Origin: Streptomyces harbinensis
GTDB taxonomy: Bacteria > Actinomycetota > Actinomycetes > Streptomycetales > Streptomycetaceae
Reading direction: 5' to 3'
Assembly: GCF_900116145.1 (NCBI RefSeq)
Contig: NZ_FPAB01000005.1
Location: 532,452-596,451 of the forward strand
Length of the DNA stretch: 64,000 nucleotides
This document shows, piece by piece, positions 27,412 to 36,156 of this stretch. The notes under the pieces were generated by a model, which searched no databases, had not been told where the DNA came from, and saw only the letters and a program-made list of their open reading frames with translations. Every line of letters begins with the position of its first letter. Position 1 is the first letter of the stretch. The position numbers and the translations under genes were made by a program.

Positions 27412-28637
27412 CGGACACCCCCCGCTTCACCCTGGAGAACCTGCTGCCCGCCGGCCACCGGGCCACCTCGCTGGCCGAGGACGTCAGAAACGGCCTGACC
27501 GGCATGCCCAAGACGCTGCCGCCCAAATGGTTCTACGACGAACGCGGCAGCAAGCTCTTCGACCGCATCACCCGGCTCCCCGAGTACTACCTGACCCGCG
27601 CCGAGCGGCAGATCCTGCGCGCCCGTGCCCCCGAGATCGCCGCACTCACCGGCGCCCGGGTGCTGGTCGAGCTGGGCTCCGGCTCCTCCCGCAAGACCCG
27701 GATGCTGGTGGACGCGCTCAGCGGGGTGGCCACCGCCGGCCCCGCCGGGCCGCAGCTGGGCCCCGCGATGGACGTGGCGCTCGGCCTGCCCCGGGCGCTC
27801 GGCAAGGGGCGCAAACGCAAGAAGCCGCCCGCCGAGGAGCCCCCCGACCCCGAACCGGACGCCGTCACCGTCACCGGCACCATGACGGCCGAGCCGCCCG
27901 GCGACCCCGGTGCCGCCACCGGCGCGGCGCCCGGCGGCGCGGCGCCGGCCGGCACCCTGGAGCTGTACGCGCCCATCGACGTCAGCGAATCGGCGCTCCA
28001 GGAGGCCGGCGACGCCCTGTGCCGCGACTACCCGGAGCTGCGGGTGCACGCCACCGTCGCCGACTTCGACACCGGGCTGGTGCTGCCCGACCTGCCAGGG
28101 CCCCGGCTGATCGCCTTCCTCGGCAGCACCCTCGGCAACTTCGACCCCGCCCGGCGCGCCGCCTTCTACGCCGAACTGCGCGGCCTGCTGCGGCCGGAGG
28201 ACGCCCTGCTGCTCGGCGTGGACCTGGTCAAGGACCCGGCCACGATGCGCCGCGCCTACAACGACGAGCAGGGCGTCACCCCGGAGTTCAACAAGAACGT
28301 CCTGCGCGTCCTCAACCGCGAACTGGGAGCCGACTTCGACCTCAACGACTTCGACCACCGCGCCGTGTGGAACGAGGAGGAGGAGCGGATGGAGATGCGG
28401 CTGTGGTCCCGGTTCTCCCAGACCGTCCGGATCCCGGCGCTGGGCATGACGGTGGACTTCGGCCGCGGCGAGGAGACCCGTACGGAGATCTCCACGAAGT
28501 TCCGGCGGGCCGGCCTCACCGAGGAACTGCTGGCCGCCGGGCTGGCCGTGGACCACTGGTGGACCGACCCGCAGGACCGTTTCGCCCTGCTGCTGGTCAC
28601 CGCTCCGGGTTCGGCCACGGATTCGGCAGACAGCTGA
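27408..28637 (+). CDS. egtD: Histidine N-alpha-trimethyltransferase with an unusual insertion
   Basis: The 409-residue protein contains the full set of EgtD motifs: KWFYDERGSKLFDRIT, YYLTRAERQIL, VLVELGSGSSRKTRML (AdoMet loop), YAPIDVSE, FLGSTLGNF, GVDLVKDPA and WNEEEERMEMRL. It makes hercynine from histidine and three AdoMet. Known EgtD enzymes are about 320 residues. The excess is a single block (residues about 106-182) of basic and Pro/Glu/Ala-rich sequence inserted right after the AdoMet loop helix, just before the next core strand. It contains KGRKRKK and has no recognisable fold. GTG overlaps the egtC stop. The 3' end overlaps the convergent DUF3152 gene by 41 bp. Confidence 0.95.
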   Translation: MTDTPRFTLENLLPAGHRATSLAEDVRNGLTGMPKTLPPKWFYDERGSKLFDRITRLPEYYLTRAERQILRARAPEIAALTGARVLVELGSGSSRKTRMLVDALSGVATAGPAGPQLGPAMDVALGLPRALGKGRKRKKPPAEEPPDPEPDAVTVTGTMTAEPPGDPGAATGAAPGGAAPAGTLELYAPIDVSESALQEAGDALCRDYPELRVHATVADFDTGLVLPDLPGPRLIAFLGSTLGNFDPARRAAFYAELRGLLRPEDALLLGVDLVKDPATMRRAYNDEQGVTPEFNKNVLRVLNRELGADFDLNDFDHRAVWNEEEERMEMRLWSRFSQTVRIPALGMTVDFGRGEETRTEISTKFRRAGLTEELLAAGLAVDHWWTDPQDRFALLLVTAPGSATDSADS

Positions 28638-29460
28638 CGTCGGAGCCGGGGGTGGTCAGGGTCTTGGTCTGCTGCATCATGACCGGGGCCAGGGCCCCCT
28701 CGGTGGTACAGGTGTGGTGCCCGTGGCCGAGCCGGTGGCCGACCTCGTGGTTGATGACCATGTGCCGGTAGCCGGCGATGTCGTCGCCGAAGGTGTCGGA
28801 CCCCCGGGCGAACCGCCACGCGTTGATCATGACCCGCTCGGTGTAGGCCACATCGCAGGAGACGTTGTCCTCCCAGGTGTCCAGGCCCACCTTGGCGCAC
28901 CACTCGGCCGTGGTGCCCGGGCTGGCCAGGGTGATCACGAAATCCGGGGTGCCGGCGGAGATCCGGGCGAACCCGCGCCGCCCGTCGCTGCCCCAGCTGC
29001 GCGGGTCGTTCAGCGTGCGGTGCACCACCTCGGCGAAGAACTCCGGATCCACCGGCAGGCCCTTCTCCACATCCACCCGGTAGCGGTACACGCGGGCCGC
29101 GTCCGGGTCGGCCGCCGCATCGCTGCCGGGGACCGGGACCAGCTCCCCGGAGCCGGTCAGCTCCGGGTCGAGGTCGATCACGGTCGTCAGCAACTCCTCG
29201 TACCCGGCCGGCTCCTCCGGGCCGCTCTCCTCGGCGGCCCCGTCCGCGCCCCGCTCGCCGGTACCGGAACCACCGCCCTCGGGGCCGGGCCGGGGGGCGG
29301 CGACGCCGACCGTGGGATCGCCGGTGCCGTTCTTGGCGCCCTGCGGATCGTGGGGGAGCAGCTGGGCGGACGGGCCGGCCAGGGCGAGGAGTATCACCGC
29401 CGAGGCCGCCGAGGCACCCAGGAACCAGCCGATCCGCAGTCTGCGCACAGAGGACTTCAT
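28597..29460 (-). CDS. DUF3152 zinc-metallopeptidase-like exported protein
   Basis: The 287-residue protein has an N-terminal membrane anchor or signal (IGWFLGASAASAVILLALAG), a low-complexity Gly/Glu/Pro stretch (about 45-90), and a C-terminal DUF3152 domain with the metal motif NHEVGHRLGHGHH (HExxHxxGxxH, metzincin-like). Cysteines in AEWCAKV, VSCDVAY, HTCTTEG and SCLPNP may form disulfides. Proteolytic activity is inferred from the motif, since the family is not biochemically defined to my knowledge. ATG 29460 is used because it directly precedes the basic/hydrophobic signal. Confidence 0.83.
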   Translation of the reverse strand: MKSSVRRLRIGWFLGASAASAVILLALAGPSAQLLPHDPQGAKNGTGDPTVGVAAPRPGPEGGGSGTGERGADGAAEESGPEEPAGYEELLTTVIDLDPELTGSGELVPVPGSDAAADPDAARVYRYRVDVEKGLPVDPEFFAEVVHRTLNDPRSWGSDGRRGFARISAGTPDFVITLASPGTTAEWCAKVGLDTWEDNVSCDVAYTERVMINAWRFARGSDTFGDDIAGYRHMVINHEVGHRLGHGHHTCTTEGALAPVMMQQTKTLTTPGSDVSCLPNPWPNPER

Positions 29461-29530
29461 GGAGCATTCACCGTCAAACGTCGCCGAACCGTCACGGATA
29501 CTCTTCTTTGTCGACTGCCCGCTGGTACCG

Positions 29531-30346
29531 CTATGCGATGAGAAGGCGGGCGATGTCATCCATTTGGACGTCGTCCAGCGGCCTCGGCACCGCCGGGTCG
29601 CCGGTGACCGTCACCGACACGCTCTGGAAGGCGGAGATCCGGCGCTCCAGCGTGGTGACCGGCCCCGCGGTCACCACGACGGCCTCCGGAGCGGTGTCGT
29701 GCACCGTCCCGTCGTCCGGCACGTCGATGCGGGCAGCCGCGTCGGCCAGGACCCGGCACGGGCCGTCCGCCCCGGCGTCCGCCCCGGCCCGGCAGGCCGG
29801 CGGCTCCAGGCTGCCGAAGGACAGGCTCTCCAGCCGCACGGTGGCCTCGAACTCCTGGCCCCCGGCGGTCAGCGTCAGGGCGAACTCCCAGGTGAACAGG
29901 GTGCTCTCCGAACCGGGGTACGCGCTGTCGTCCCGCACCCACCCGATCTCGAAGCCCTTCGCCGCGCCGGCCGGGACCGACGCGAGCCGGGCACCGATGT
30001 CCTGCGCCACCGCCGCGTACTGCTCCGCGCTGTACGAGAACTGCTCCGGGGCCGGCCACAGCAGCGGCACCGGTACCTCGGTGCCGGGACCGGGAGCCGG
30101 TGTGGCCGTGGCCGGCGCGGTGGCCGGCGGCACCGGGGCCGGCAGCGGCGGGGTGGGCGACAGCAGGCCGGGCAGGGTGGTGCCGGCGACGGCGATCAGC
30201 ACGGTGCCCAGTACGGCGCCGGTCAGCGCACGCCGCCGCCGCCGCTCGTGCCGGGCCCGGCCGACCAGGGCGTCCAGGTCGAGGCGCAGCGGGGGCTCGT
30301 CCGCCGCCGCGCGGGCCAGCAGCCGGCGGATCTCGTCCTCCCTCAT
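29531..30346 (-). CDS. Membrane-anchored protein coupled to a SigE-family sigma factor
   Basis: The 271-residue protein has a short cytoplasmic N-terminus beginning MREDEIRRLLARAAADEPP, one transmembrane helix (ALTGAVLGTVLIAVAGTTLPGLL, about 38-60), a Pro/Ala/Thr-rich linker and an extracytoplasmic domain (about 95-271) with a C-terminal SVSVTVTGDPAV strand. Its ATG overlaps the sigma-factor stop (ATGA). Topology and coupling suggest an anti-sigma or signal-receiving role, but no zinc-binding anti-sigma motif (HxxxCxxC) is present in the N-terminus, so that role is only an inference. Confidence 0.75.
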   Translation of the reverse strand: MREDEIRRLLARAAADEPPLRLDLDALVGRARHERRRRRALTGAVLGTVLIAVAGTTLPGLLSPTPPLPAPVPPATAPATATPAPGPGTEVPVPLLWPAPEQFSYSAEQYAAVAQDIGARLASVPAGAAKGFEIGWVRDDSAYPGSESTLFTWEFALTLTAGGQEFEATVRLESLSFGSLEPPACRAGADAGADGPCRVLADAAARIDVPDDGTVHDTAPEAVVVTAGPVTTLERRISAFQSVSVTVTGDPAVPRPLDDVQMDDIARLLIA

Positions 30347-30897
30347 GACAGCCGGCTCAGCGCGCGCGGCCCGCTGAGCGCCGGGGCGCTCCGGTACCGG
30401 CCGAGATGCCCGCGCAGCGCGGAGAGGCCGCGCGCCGTCTGGCTCTTCACATTGCCCTCCGAGCAGCCCAGCGCCACGGCGGTGTCCGCGATCGACAGAT
30501 CGTCGAAGAACCGCAGCACCACGGTCGCCCGCTGCCGGGGCGGCAGCCGCAGCAGCGCCCCGTGCACCAGCCCGCGCAGGTGCATCCGGTCGGCGACGTC
30601 CTCGGGACCGGCCGCCGGGTCGACGACCTCGGGGACCGCGGAGAAGCTCTGCTCGGAGCGGCGCCAGGGCTTGCGCTTCTCGTCCAGCCAGGTGCGCAGC
30701 AGCACCCGGCGCACGAACGGCTGGAGCTCCCCGTGCCGGTCCAGCCGCGGCCAGGAGCGGTACACCTTGATCAGCGCGGTCTGCATCAGATCCTCCGCCA
30801 GATGCCAGTCGCCGCACAGGAGATAGGCGGTACGGCGCAGCGAGCCGGCCTCCCGTGCGGCGAAGTCCCGGAACTGCTGTTCTTCGTGGCGGCGCAT
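30343..30897 (-). CDS. SigE-family ECF RNA polymerase sigma factor
   Basis: The 184-residue sigma-70 group IV protein has region 2 (FRDFAAREAGSLRRTAYLLCGDWHLAEDLMQ...KVYRSW) and region 4 (LPPRQRATVVLRFFDDLSIADTAVALGCSEGNVKSQTARGL). It belongs to the actinobacterial SigE family, distinct from the SigE envelope-stress factor. ATG 30897 has AAAGGGGGG upstream. An in-frame ATG at 30921 is an alternative with no better site. It is coupled to the downstream membrane protein by ATGA. Confidence 0.93.
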   Translation of the reverse strand: MRRHEEQQFRDFAAREAGSLRRTAYLLCGDWHLAEDLMQTALIKVYRSWPRLDRHGELQPFVRRVLLRTWLDEKRKPWRRSEQSFSAVPEVVDPAAGPEDVADRMHLRGLVHGALLRLPPRQRATVVLRFFDDLSIADTAVALGCSEGNVKSQTARGLSALRGHLGRYRSAPALSGPRALSRLS

Positions 30898-31018
30898 GAG
30901 CCCCCCTTTCACCCTTTTCACGGGGCGGGCGCCGGAAAGGTTGCAGCGCGGCAGCCGGGCGCGGGGGCGGGACGGCGCGGCGGGGCGGGACGGCGCGGGG
31001 CCGTGCGGGTCCGTGCGG

Positions 31019-32014
31019 TCAGCGCTCCGCCGCGAGCGCGGCCAGGATCGCCGCCTCCTTCTCCGGCGCGATCCCCTGCCGCGCGTGCCGCGGGTGCGGC
31101 ACCGGCCGCCCGCCGGACTCCAGCCACGCCCAGGTGTCCATCACCGTCTCGGCCAGCGGCCGGCAGACCAGACCGGCCCGGTGCGCGGCGGCCGGGGACA
31201 CCGGCCGGCCGCCGTCCCCGCCCGGCCACAGCGGCAGCTCCGTGCCCGGCCGCACCCCGTGCGCCCGCAGCACCGCGCCGTCCGCCCAGCGCGGCACGGC
31301 CCGCCGCCCGGTGACGGTCACACAGTCCTGCACCAGGCCGCCCATCGTCTCCCGCCCGATCGGCGCCACCACGTTGTACGCCCCGGCCGCGCCACCGTCC
31401 GCGGCCAGCCGCAGCGCGAACGCGGCGGCGTCCCGGACGTCCACCGGCTGGACGCACCGCCCCGGATCGCCCGGTGCCAGCATCGGTCCGCCGCGCCGGG
31501 CCCGGCGCAGCCACCACTCCAGCCGGCCGGCGTACTCGCCCGGGCCCAGGACCGCCCACGGCCGCAGCACCACCGTGCGCGCGGCGCCGAAGAGGCCGCC
31601 GACCGCGCCTTCGGCCGCCGCCGCGCGCGGCCCGGCACCGTCGCCGCCGTCCCCGTGCAGCGCGGACGACTCGGTCCGCGGCCCGGCGCCGCCGCCCCGG
31701 TAGACCTCGGCCGAGGACACCAGGAGGTACCGCCCCGCGACCGGCTCCAGCGCGGCGGCCCCCGCCCGTACCGCCTCCGGGGCGATCCCGGGCGCCGAGG
31801 TGTCGAGCACCGCGTCCCAGGGCCCCTCCTCCGCCAGCCGCCGCAGATCGGCCGCGGTCGCCCGGTCCCCGCGCACCGGCCGGACCCCGGGGCTGTCGGC
31901 CGCCGAGCGCCCCCGGTTGAACGTGGTCACTTCCCAGCCGCGCCGCAGCGCGCCCTCGACGACCGCGCGCCCGAGGAACCACGTCCCGCCCAGCACCAGT
32001 ATCCGCATACGCAT
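31019..32014 (-). CDS. NAD-dependent epimerase/reductase (extended SDR)
   Basis: The 331-residue Rossmann-fold protein has the dinucleotide motif ILVLGGTWFLGRAVVEGAL at the N-terminus, and LLVSSAEVYRG gives the Ser and Tyr of an extended short-chain dehydrogenase. The catalytic YxxxK is not clear (VYRGGGAG), so activity may be atypical or the protein may be an NAD-binding sensor. Later motifs VVLRPWAVLGPGEY and PVDVRDAAAFAL fit the epimerase family. Three close ATGs exist. 32014 is chosen for the CAGGA about 9 nt upstream. Confidence 0.8.
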   Translation of the reverse strand: MRMRILVLGGTWFLGRAVVEGALRRGWEVTTFNRGRSAADSPGVRPVRGDRATAADLRRLAEEGPWDAVLDTSAPGIAPEAVRAGAAALEPVAGRYLLVSSAEVYRGGGAGPRTESSALHGDGGDGAGPRAAAAEGAVGGLFGAARTVVLRPWAVLGPGEYAGRLEWWLRRARRGGPMLAPGDPGRCVQPVDVRDAAAFALRLAADGGAAGAYNVVAPIGRETMGGLVQDCVTVTGRRAVPRWADGAVLRAHGVRPGTELPLWPGGDGGRPVSPAAAHRAGLVCRPLAETVMDTWAWLESGGRPVPHPRHARQGIAPEKEAAILAALAAER

Positions 32015-32073
32015 GCGAGGCATCCTGCCGCAGCCCGCCACCCGCTCCACCTGCGGCCCCGTGCCCCGCACGC

Positions 32074-32079
32074 GACAAT
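32074..32079 (+). promoter_or_regulatory. Possible -10 box for the DUF6328 gene
   Basis: GACAAT is followed by 6 nt and then ATG 32086. No ribosome-binding site is present, so a leaderless message is possible. Confidence 0.35.
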
Positions 32080-32085
32080 GGCGGC

Positions 32086-32622
32086 ATGCGACGGGCACCG
32101 GTGAGGGGCAGACGGGAGACCCCGCGCGAGCGCGACGACCGCAACTTCGCCGAACTGCTCCAGGAGCTGCGGGTCACCCAGACCGGCGTCCAGATCCTCT
32201 TCGCGTTCCTCCTCATTCTGGCCTTCAGCGCCCGCTTCCCCGTGCTCGACGCCTTCCAGCGCGGCACCTACCTCACCACCCTGCTGCTGGCGATGGCGGC
32301 CAGCATCCTGTTCACCGCGCCCGCCGCCCTGCACCGCGGCCTGTTCCGGCGCGGCGCCAAGCGGCACATCGTGGAGGTCTCCTCGCGGCTCGCCGCCTTC
32401 GGGCTCGGCGCGCTCGGCCTCGCCCTGACCGGTTCGCTGCTGCTGGTGGTCGACGTCGTGGTCTCCCGCACCGCCGGACTGCTGGCCGCCGCGGGCGCCT
32501 TCCTCGCCTGCACCGGACTGTGGGTGGTGCTGCCCCGGCGCCTCGCCCGCCGGCTCGCCCGGCGGCCCGGCACCGCCCGCCGCCGAATGTCCACCACGGA
32601 ATTCCATGGACCCGGGCACTGA
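32086..32622 (+). CDS. DUF6328 family membrane protein
   Basis: The 178-residue protein has a conserved cytoplasmic start (ERDDRNFAELLQELRVTQTGVQILFAFLL) typical of DUF6328, and four transmembrane helices (about 38-58, 64-84, 103-125, 132-152) with a basic C-terminus. Function is not established. It is divergent from the epimerase and followed by a DUF5753 regulator after 155 bp. Confidence 0.85.
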   Translation: MRRAPVRGRRETPRERDDRNFAELLQELRVTQTGVQILFAFLLILAFSARFPVLDAFQRGTYLTTLLLAMAASILFTAPAALHRGLFRRGAKRHIVEVSSRLAAFGLGALGLALTGSLLLVVDVVVSRTAGLLAAAGAFLACTGLWVVLPRRLARRLARRPGTARRRMSTTEFHGPGH

Positions 32623-32777
32623 GCACAAGCCCGTCATCACACCTGCACTGCTGTTCCCGCCGGATTCGTTGGCGGAATTGCGCGGCGCCTCGGCATACTC
32701 CCGAAAGCCCCCTGCGGCGCGGAACCCGTACCGCGACCGCGACGTCCGCGGCAGGGGCGTACTCCCGAGGAGGCTGC

Positions 32778-33656
32778 ATGGTCCGCACCATCGAATCCGC
32801 GTCGCCCGCCCTGTGCCGGCTCCATCTGAGCAGCGAACTGCGCCGGCTGCGCGAGGAGTCCCGGCTCACCGCCGGCGAGGTCGCCCGCCGCTTCCACTGG
32901 GCGGCCTCCAAGATGACCCGCCTGGAGACCGGCAGCGACGGCGTCGTCAAACCCTCCGACGTGATGCTGCTGTGCCGCCTGTACGAGGCGGACGCCGAGA
33001 CCGCCGCCCGGCTGGAGAGCTACGCCGTCGTCACCAAGACGAAGAAGGACTGGTGGCAGTCGCCCGAGTACCGCTCGGTGATCTCCCCCGGCTTCCAGGC
33101 GTACCTCGCCCTGGAGGCCAGCGCCGCCCAACTGCACAGCTACCAGTCCGAGTACGTGCCCGGGCTGCTCCAGACCGAGGAGTACAGCCGCGCCATCCAC
33201 CAGACCCGCCCGGCGGACGTCTCCGCCGACCAGGTCGAACGCCTCACCGCCGTGCGCATGACCCGCAGCAAGGTGCTGCGCGCCGAGGGCGCCCCCAAGC
33301 TCACCGCCATCATCAACGAGGCGGTGCTGCGCCGCCCCGTCGGCGGCACCGAGGTGATGCGCGGCCAGCTGGCGCACATCGCCGCGCTCGCCGCCGGGCA
33401 GGCGCACATCCGGGTGCTGGTGGTGCCGTTCAGCGCGGGCGCCCATGCCGGGATGAGCGGCCCGTTCGTGGTGATCCGCTTCCGCCAGCAGGGCATGCGG
33501 CCCATCGTCTACCTGGAGAACCTGGCCGGCTCCGGCATCACCCGCCGCCCCGACGACGTGGAACGCTACGGGGACGCCTTCAACGACCTGCTCAGCAGCG
33601 CCCTCGACCAGCAGCAGTCGCTCAAGATGATCGAGGCCGCCGCCGGCGAGCTGTGA
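32778..33656 (+). CDS. XRE-type helix-turn-helix regulator with DUF5753
   Basis: The 292-residue protein has an N-terminal HTH (LRRLREESRLTAGEVARRFHWAASKMTRLE) and a DUF5753 C-terminal domain (YQSEYVPGLLQTEEYSRAIH, VLVVPFSAGAHAGMSGPFVVIRF). This WhiJ-like family is abundant in Streptomyces and usually pairs with a small DUF397 protein, which is absent here. GAGGAGG lies 5 nt before ATG 32778. Confidence 0.9.
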   Translation: MVRTIESASPALCRLHLSSELRRLREESRLTAGEVARRFHWAASKMTRLETGSDGVVKPSDVMLLCRLYEADAETAARLESYAVVTKTKKDWWQSPEYRSVISPGFQAYLALEASAAQLHSYQSEYVPGLLQTEEYSRAIHQTRPADVSADQVERLTAVRMTRSKVLRAEGAPKLTAIINEAVLRRPVGGTEVMRGQLAHIAALAAGQAHIRVLVVPFSAGAHAGMSGPFVVIRFRQQGMRPIVYLENLAGSGITRRPDDVERYGDAFNDLLSSALDQQQSLKMIEAAAGEL

Positions 33657-33662
33657 CCCGGA

Positions 33663-33684
33663 CCGGCCCCCCGCCCGGGGCCGG
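33663..33684. terminator. Hairpin between convergent DUF5753 regulator and phosphoketolase genes
   Basis: CCGGCCCC (33663-33670) and GGGGCCGG (33677-33684) form a perfect 8-bp stem with a 6-nt loop in a 30-bp convergent gap, so it could serve both genes. Confidence 0.6.
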
Positions 33685-33686
33685 AC

Positions 33687-36083
33687 TCAGTCCGCGTCCC
33701 AGCGCCAGCCCGCCACCTCCGGCAGATCCTCGCCGTGCTCCCGGATCCACCGCTCGTGCCGGAACCGCACATCGGCCATCCGCTGCCGTACGTCCGCCGC
33801 CCGCACCGCGAGCCCCGGCACCCGGTCGATCACATCCATCACCAGCCGGTAGCGGTCCAAGTCGTTGCGCACCACCATGTCGAAGGGCGTCGTGGTCGTG
33901 CCCTCCTCCCGGTAGCCGCGCACATGCAGCTGCCCGTGCCCGGCCCGCCGGTAGGTGAGCCGGTGGATCAGCCACGGATACCCGTGGTACGCGAAGATCA
34001 CCGGCCGGTCCCGGGTGAACAGCGCGTCGTACTCGCCGTCCGGCATCCCGTGCGGATGCTCCTCCGGCGGCAGCAGCCGGGCCATGTCCACCACGTTCAC
34101 CACCCGCACCGCGAGCCCCGGCAGCTCGCGGCGCAGCAGCCAGGCCGCCGCCAGCACCTCCTGGGTGGGTACGTCCCCGGCGCAGGCCAGCACCACATCC
34201 GGCTCCCCGCCCTGCCGCTCGCTGCCCGCCCACTCCCAGACCCCGGCGCCGCGCGCGCAGTGCGCCCGCGCCTGCTCCAGGTCCAGCCAGTCGAAGCACG
34301 GCTGCTTGCCCGCCACCACCACATTCACGTAGTCCCGGCTGCGCAGCACGTGATCGGCGCACACCAGCAGCGTGTTGGCGTCCGGCGGCAGATAGACCCG
34401 GACCACCTCCGGGCTCTTGTTCAGCACATGGTCCACGAAGCCCGGGTCCTGGTGCGAGAAGCCGTTGTGGTCCTGCCGCCACACATGCGAGGTGAGCAGG
34501 TAGTTGAGCGAGGCGATCGGCTGCCGCCACGGCAGCCGCCGCGAGGTCCGCAGCCACTTGATGTGCTGGTTCGCCATCGAGTCCACGATGTGCACGAACG
34601 CCTCGTAGCTGGAGAACAGGCCGTGCCGCCCGGTGAGCAGATAGCCCTCCAGCCAGCCCTGGCACAGATGCTCCGACAGCACCTCCATCACCCGGCCGCC
34701 GTGCCGCAGATGCCGGTCCACCTCCAGCACGGCGCTCTCCCACTCCTTGCCGGTGGCCTCGTACACCTCGTCCAGCCGGTTGGACGCCGTCTCGTCCGGG
34801 CCCACCATCCGGAAGTCCCGGCGGGACGCGGTGGCCCGCATCAGCTCGGTCAGCAGCGTGCCCAGCACCCGGGTCGGCTCGTGCGTCCCCGCGCCCGGCC
34901 GCGCCACCCGCACCGCCGCCGACTCCAGCGGCGGGATCGGCAGCTCGCGCAGCAGCAGCCCGCCGTTGGCGTGCGGGGAACTGCCCAGCCGCCGCGACCC
35001 GCGCGGCACCTGCGCCAGCACCGCCTCGCGCGGCCGGCCCCGCTCGTCGAACAGCTCGTCGGGACGGTACGAGCGCAGCCACGTCTCCAGCTGCCGCAGA
35101 TGACGCGGGTTCTCCCGCACCGTGGACAGCGGCACCTGGTGCGAGCGCCAGGTACCGGCCACCGGCAGCCCGTCCACCTCCTCCGGGCCCGTCCAGCCCT
35201 TCGGGGTCCGCAGCACGACCACCGGCCAGCGGGCCCGCTCCCGTACCGCCCCGGCCGGGGCCTCGCGCGCCGTCCGCTGGATCCGCCGGATCCGGTCCAC
35301 CGCCAGCTCCAGCGCGCCGGCCAGCTCCCGGTGCACCAGCTCGGGCCGGTCGCCGGACACGAACAGCGGATCGTGGCCGTAGCCGCGCAGCAGCTCGGCC
35401 AGCTCCTCCTCGGGCATCCGGGCGTACACCGTCGGGTTGGCGATCTTCCAGCCGTTGAGGTGCAGCACCGGCAGCACCGCGCCGTCGTGCACCGGATCGA
35501 GGAACTTGTTCGCGTGCCAGGAGGCGGCCAGCGGCCCGGTCTCCGCCTCGCCGTCGCCGATCACGCACGCCACCAGCAGCCGGGGGTTGTCCAGCGCCGC
35601 CCCGTACGCGTGCGCCAGGCTGTACCCCAGCTCGCCGCCCTCGTGGATCGAGCCCGGCACCTCGGGCGCCACATGGCTGGGGATCCCGCCCGGGAACGAG
35701 AACTGCCGGAACAGCCGCGCCATCCCCGCCCCGTCGCGCGGCACGTCCGGGTAGACCTCGCTCCAGGTGCCGTCCAGCCAGGTGTTCGCCACCACCGCCG
35801 GCCCGCCGTGCCCGGGGCCCCACACGCACATCGTCTCCAGGTCCCGGGCGGTGATCAGCCGGTTGAGGTGCGCGTGCAGCAGATTGAGCCCCGGGCAGGT
35901 GCCCCAGTGTCCCAGCAGCCGCGGCTTGATGTGCTCGGGCCGCAGCGGCTCCGTCAGCAGGGGGTTGCCCAGCAGGTACAGCTGCCCGGCCGTGAGATAG
36001 TTCGCCGCCCGCCAGCGGGCGTCCAGCGCCGCCAGCTCGTCCGCGCCGAGCACCGCGGCGCGCCGCTCCACCGTGAGTGTCAT
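33687..36083 (-). CDS. Phosphoketolase (xylulose-5-/fructose-6-phosphate)
   Basis: The 798-residue ThDP enzyme splits xylulose 5-phosphate with phosphate into acetyl phosphate and glyceraldehyde 3-phosphate. Seen: LGHWGTCPGLNLLHAHLNRLI, GPGHGGPAVVANTWLDG, FSFPGGIPSHVAPEVPGSIHEGGELGYSL, VIGDGEAETGPLAASWHANKF (ThDP Mg site GDGEAETG), SYEAFVHIVDSMANQHIKWL and TSHVWRQDHNGFSHQDPGF. The length matches the family (about 790-830). ATG 36083 gives the canonical N-terminus. It is divergent, 73 bp apart, from a GH31 xylosidase-like gene, which suggests joint use of a pentose source. Confidence 0.95.
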   Translation of the reverse strand: MTLTVERRAAVLGADELAALDARWRAANYLTAGQLYLLGNPLLTEPLRPEHIKPRLLGHWGTCPGLNLLHAHLNRLITARDLETMCVWGPGHGGPAVVANTWLDGTWSEVYPDVPRDGAGMARLFRQFSFPGGIPSHVAPEVPGSIHEGGELGYSLAHAYGAALDNPRLLVACVIGDGEAETGPLAASWHANKFLDPVHDGAVLPVLHLNGWKIANPTVYARMPEEELAELLRGYGHDPLFVSGDRPELVHRELAGALELAVDRIRRIQRTAREAPAGAVRERARWPVVVLRTPKGWTGPEEVDGLPVAGTWRSHQVPLSTVRENPRHLRQLETWLRSYRPDELFDERGRPREAVLAQVPRGSRRLGSSPHANGGLLLRELPIPPLESAAVRVARPGAGTHEPTRVLGTLLTELMRATASRRDFRMVGPDETASNRLDEVYEATGKEWESAVLEVDRHLRHGGRVMEVLSEHLCQGWLEGYLLTGRHGLFSSYEAFVHIVDSMANQHIKWLRTSRRLPWRQPIASLNYLLTSHVWRQDHNGFSHQDPGFVDHVLNKSPEVVRVYLPPDANTLLVCADHVLRSRDYVNVVVAGKQPCFDWLDLEQARAHCARGAGVWEWAGSERQGGEPDVVLACAGDVPTQEVLAAAWLLRRELPGLAVRVVNVVDMARLLPPEEHPHGMPDGEYDALFTRDRPVIFAYHGYPWLIHRLTYRRAGHGQLHVRGYREEGTTTTPFDMVVRNDLDRYRLVMDVIDRVPGLAVRAADVRQRMADVRFRHERWIREHGEDLPEVAGWRWDAD

Positions 36084-36156
36084 GCGCCCCGGGTAGCCGC
36101 GCCGGCCGGTCCGAAACCCCCGGTTTCCGCCCCGGCCGCCCGGGTACGCGGGGCCG

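Noticed and set aside
29531..30346. Zinc-binding anti-sigma factor next to the SigE-family sigma factor
   Set aside because: The cytoplasmic N-terminus lacks HxxxCxxC; only topology and gene coupling suggest such a role.
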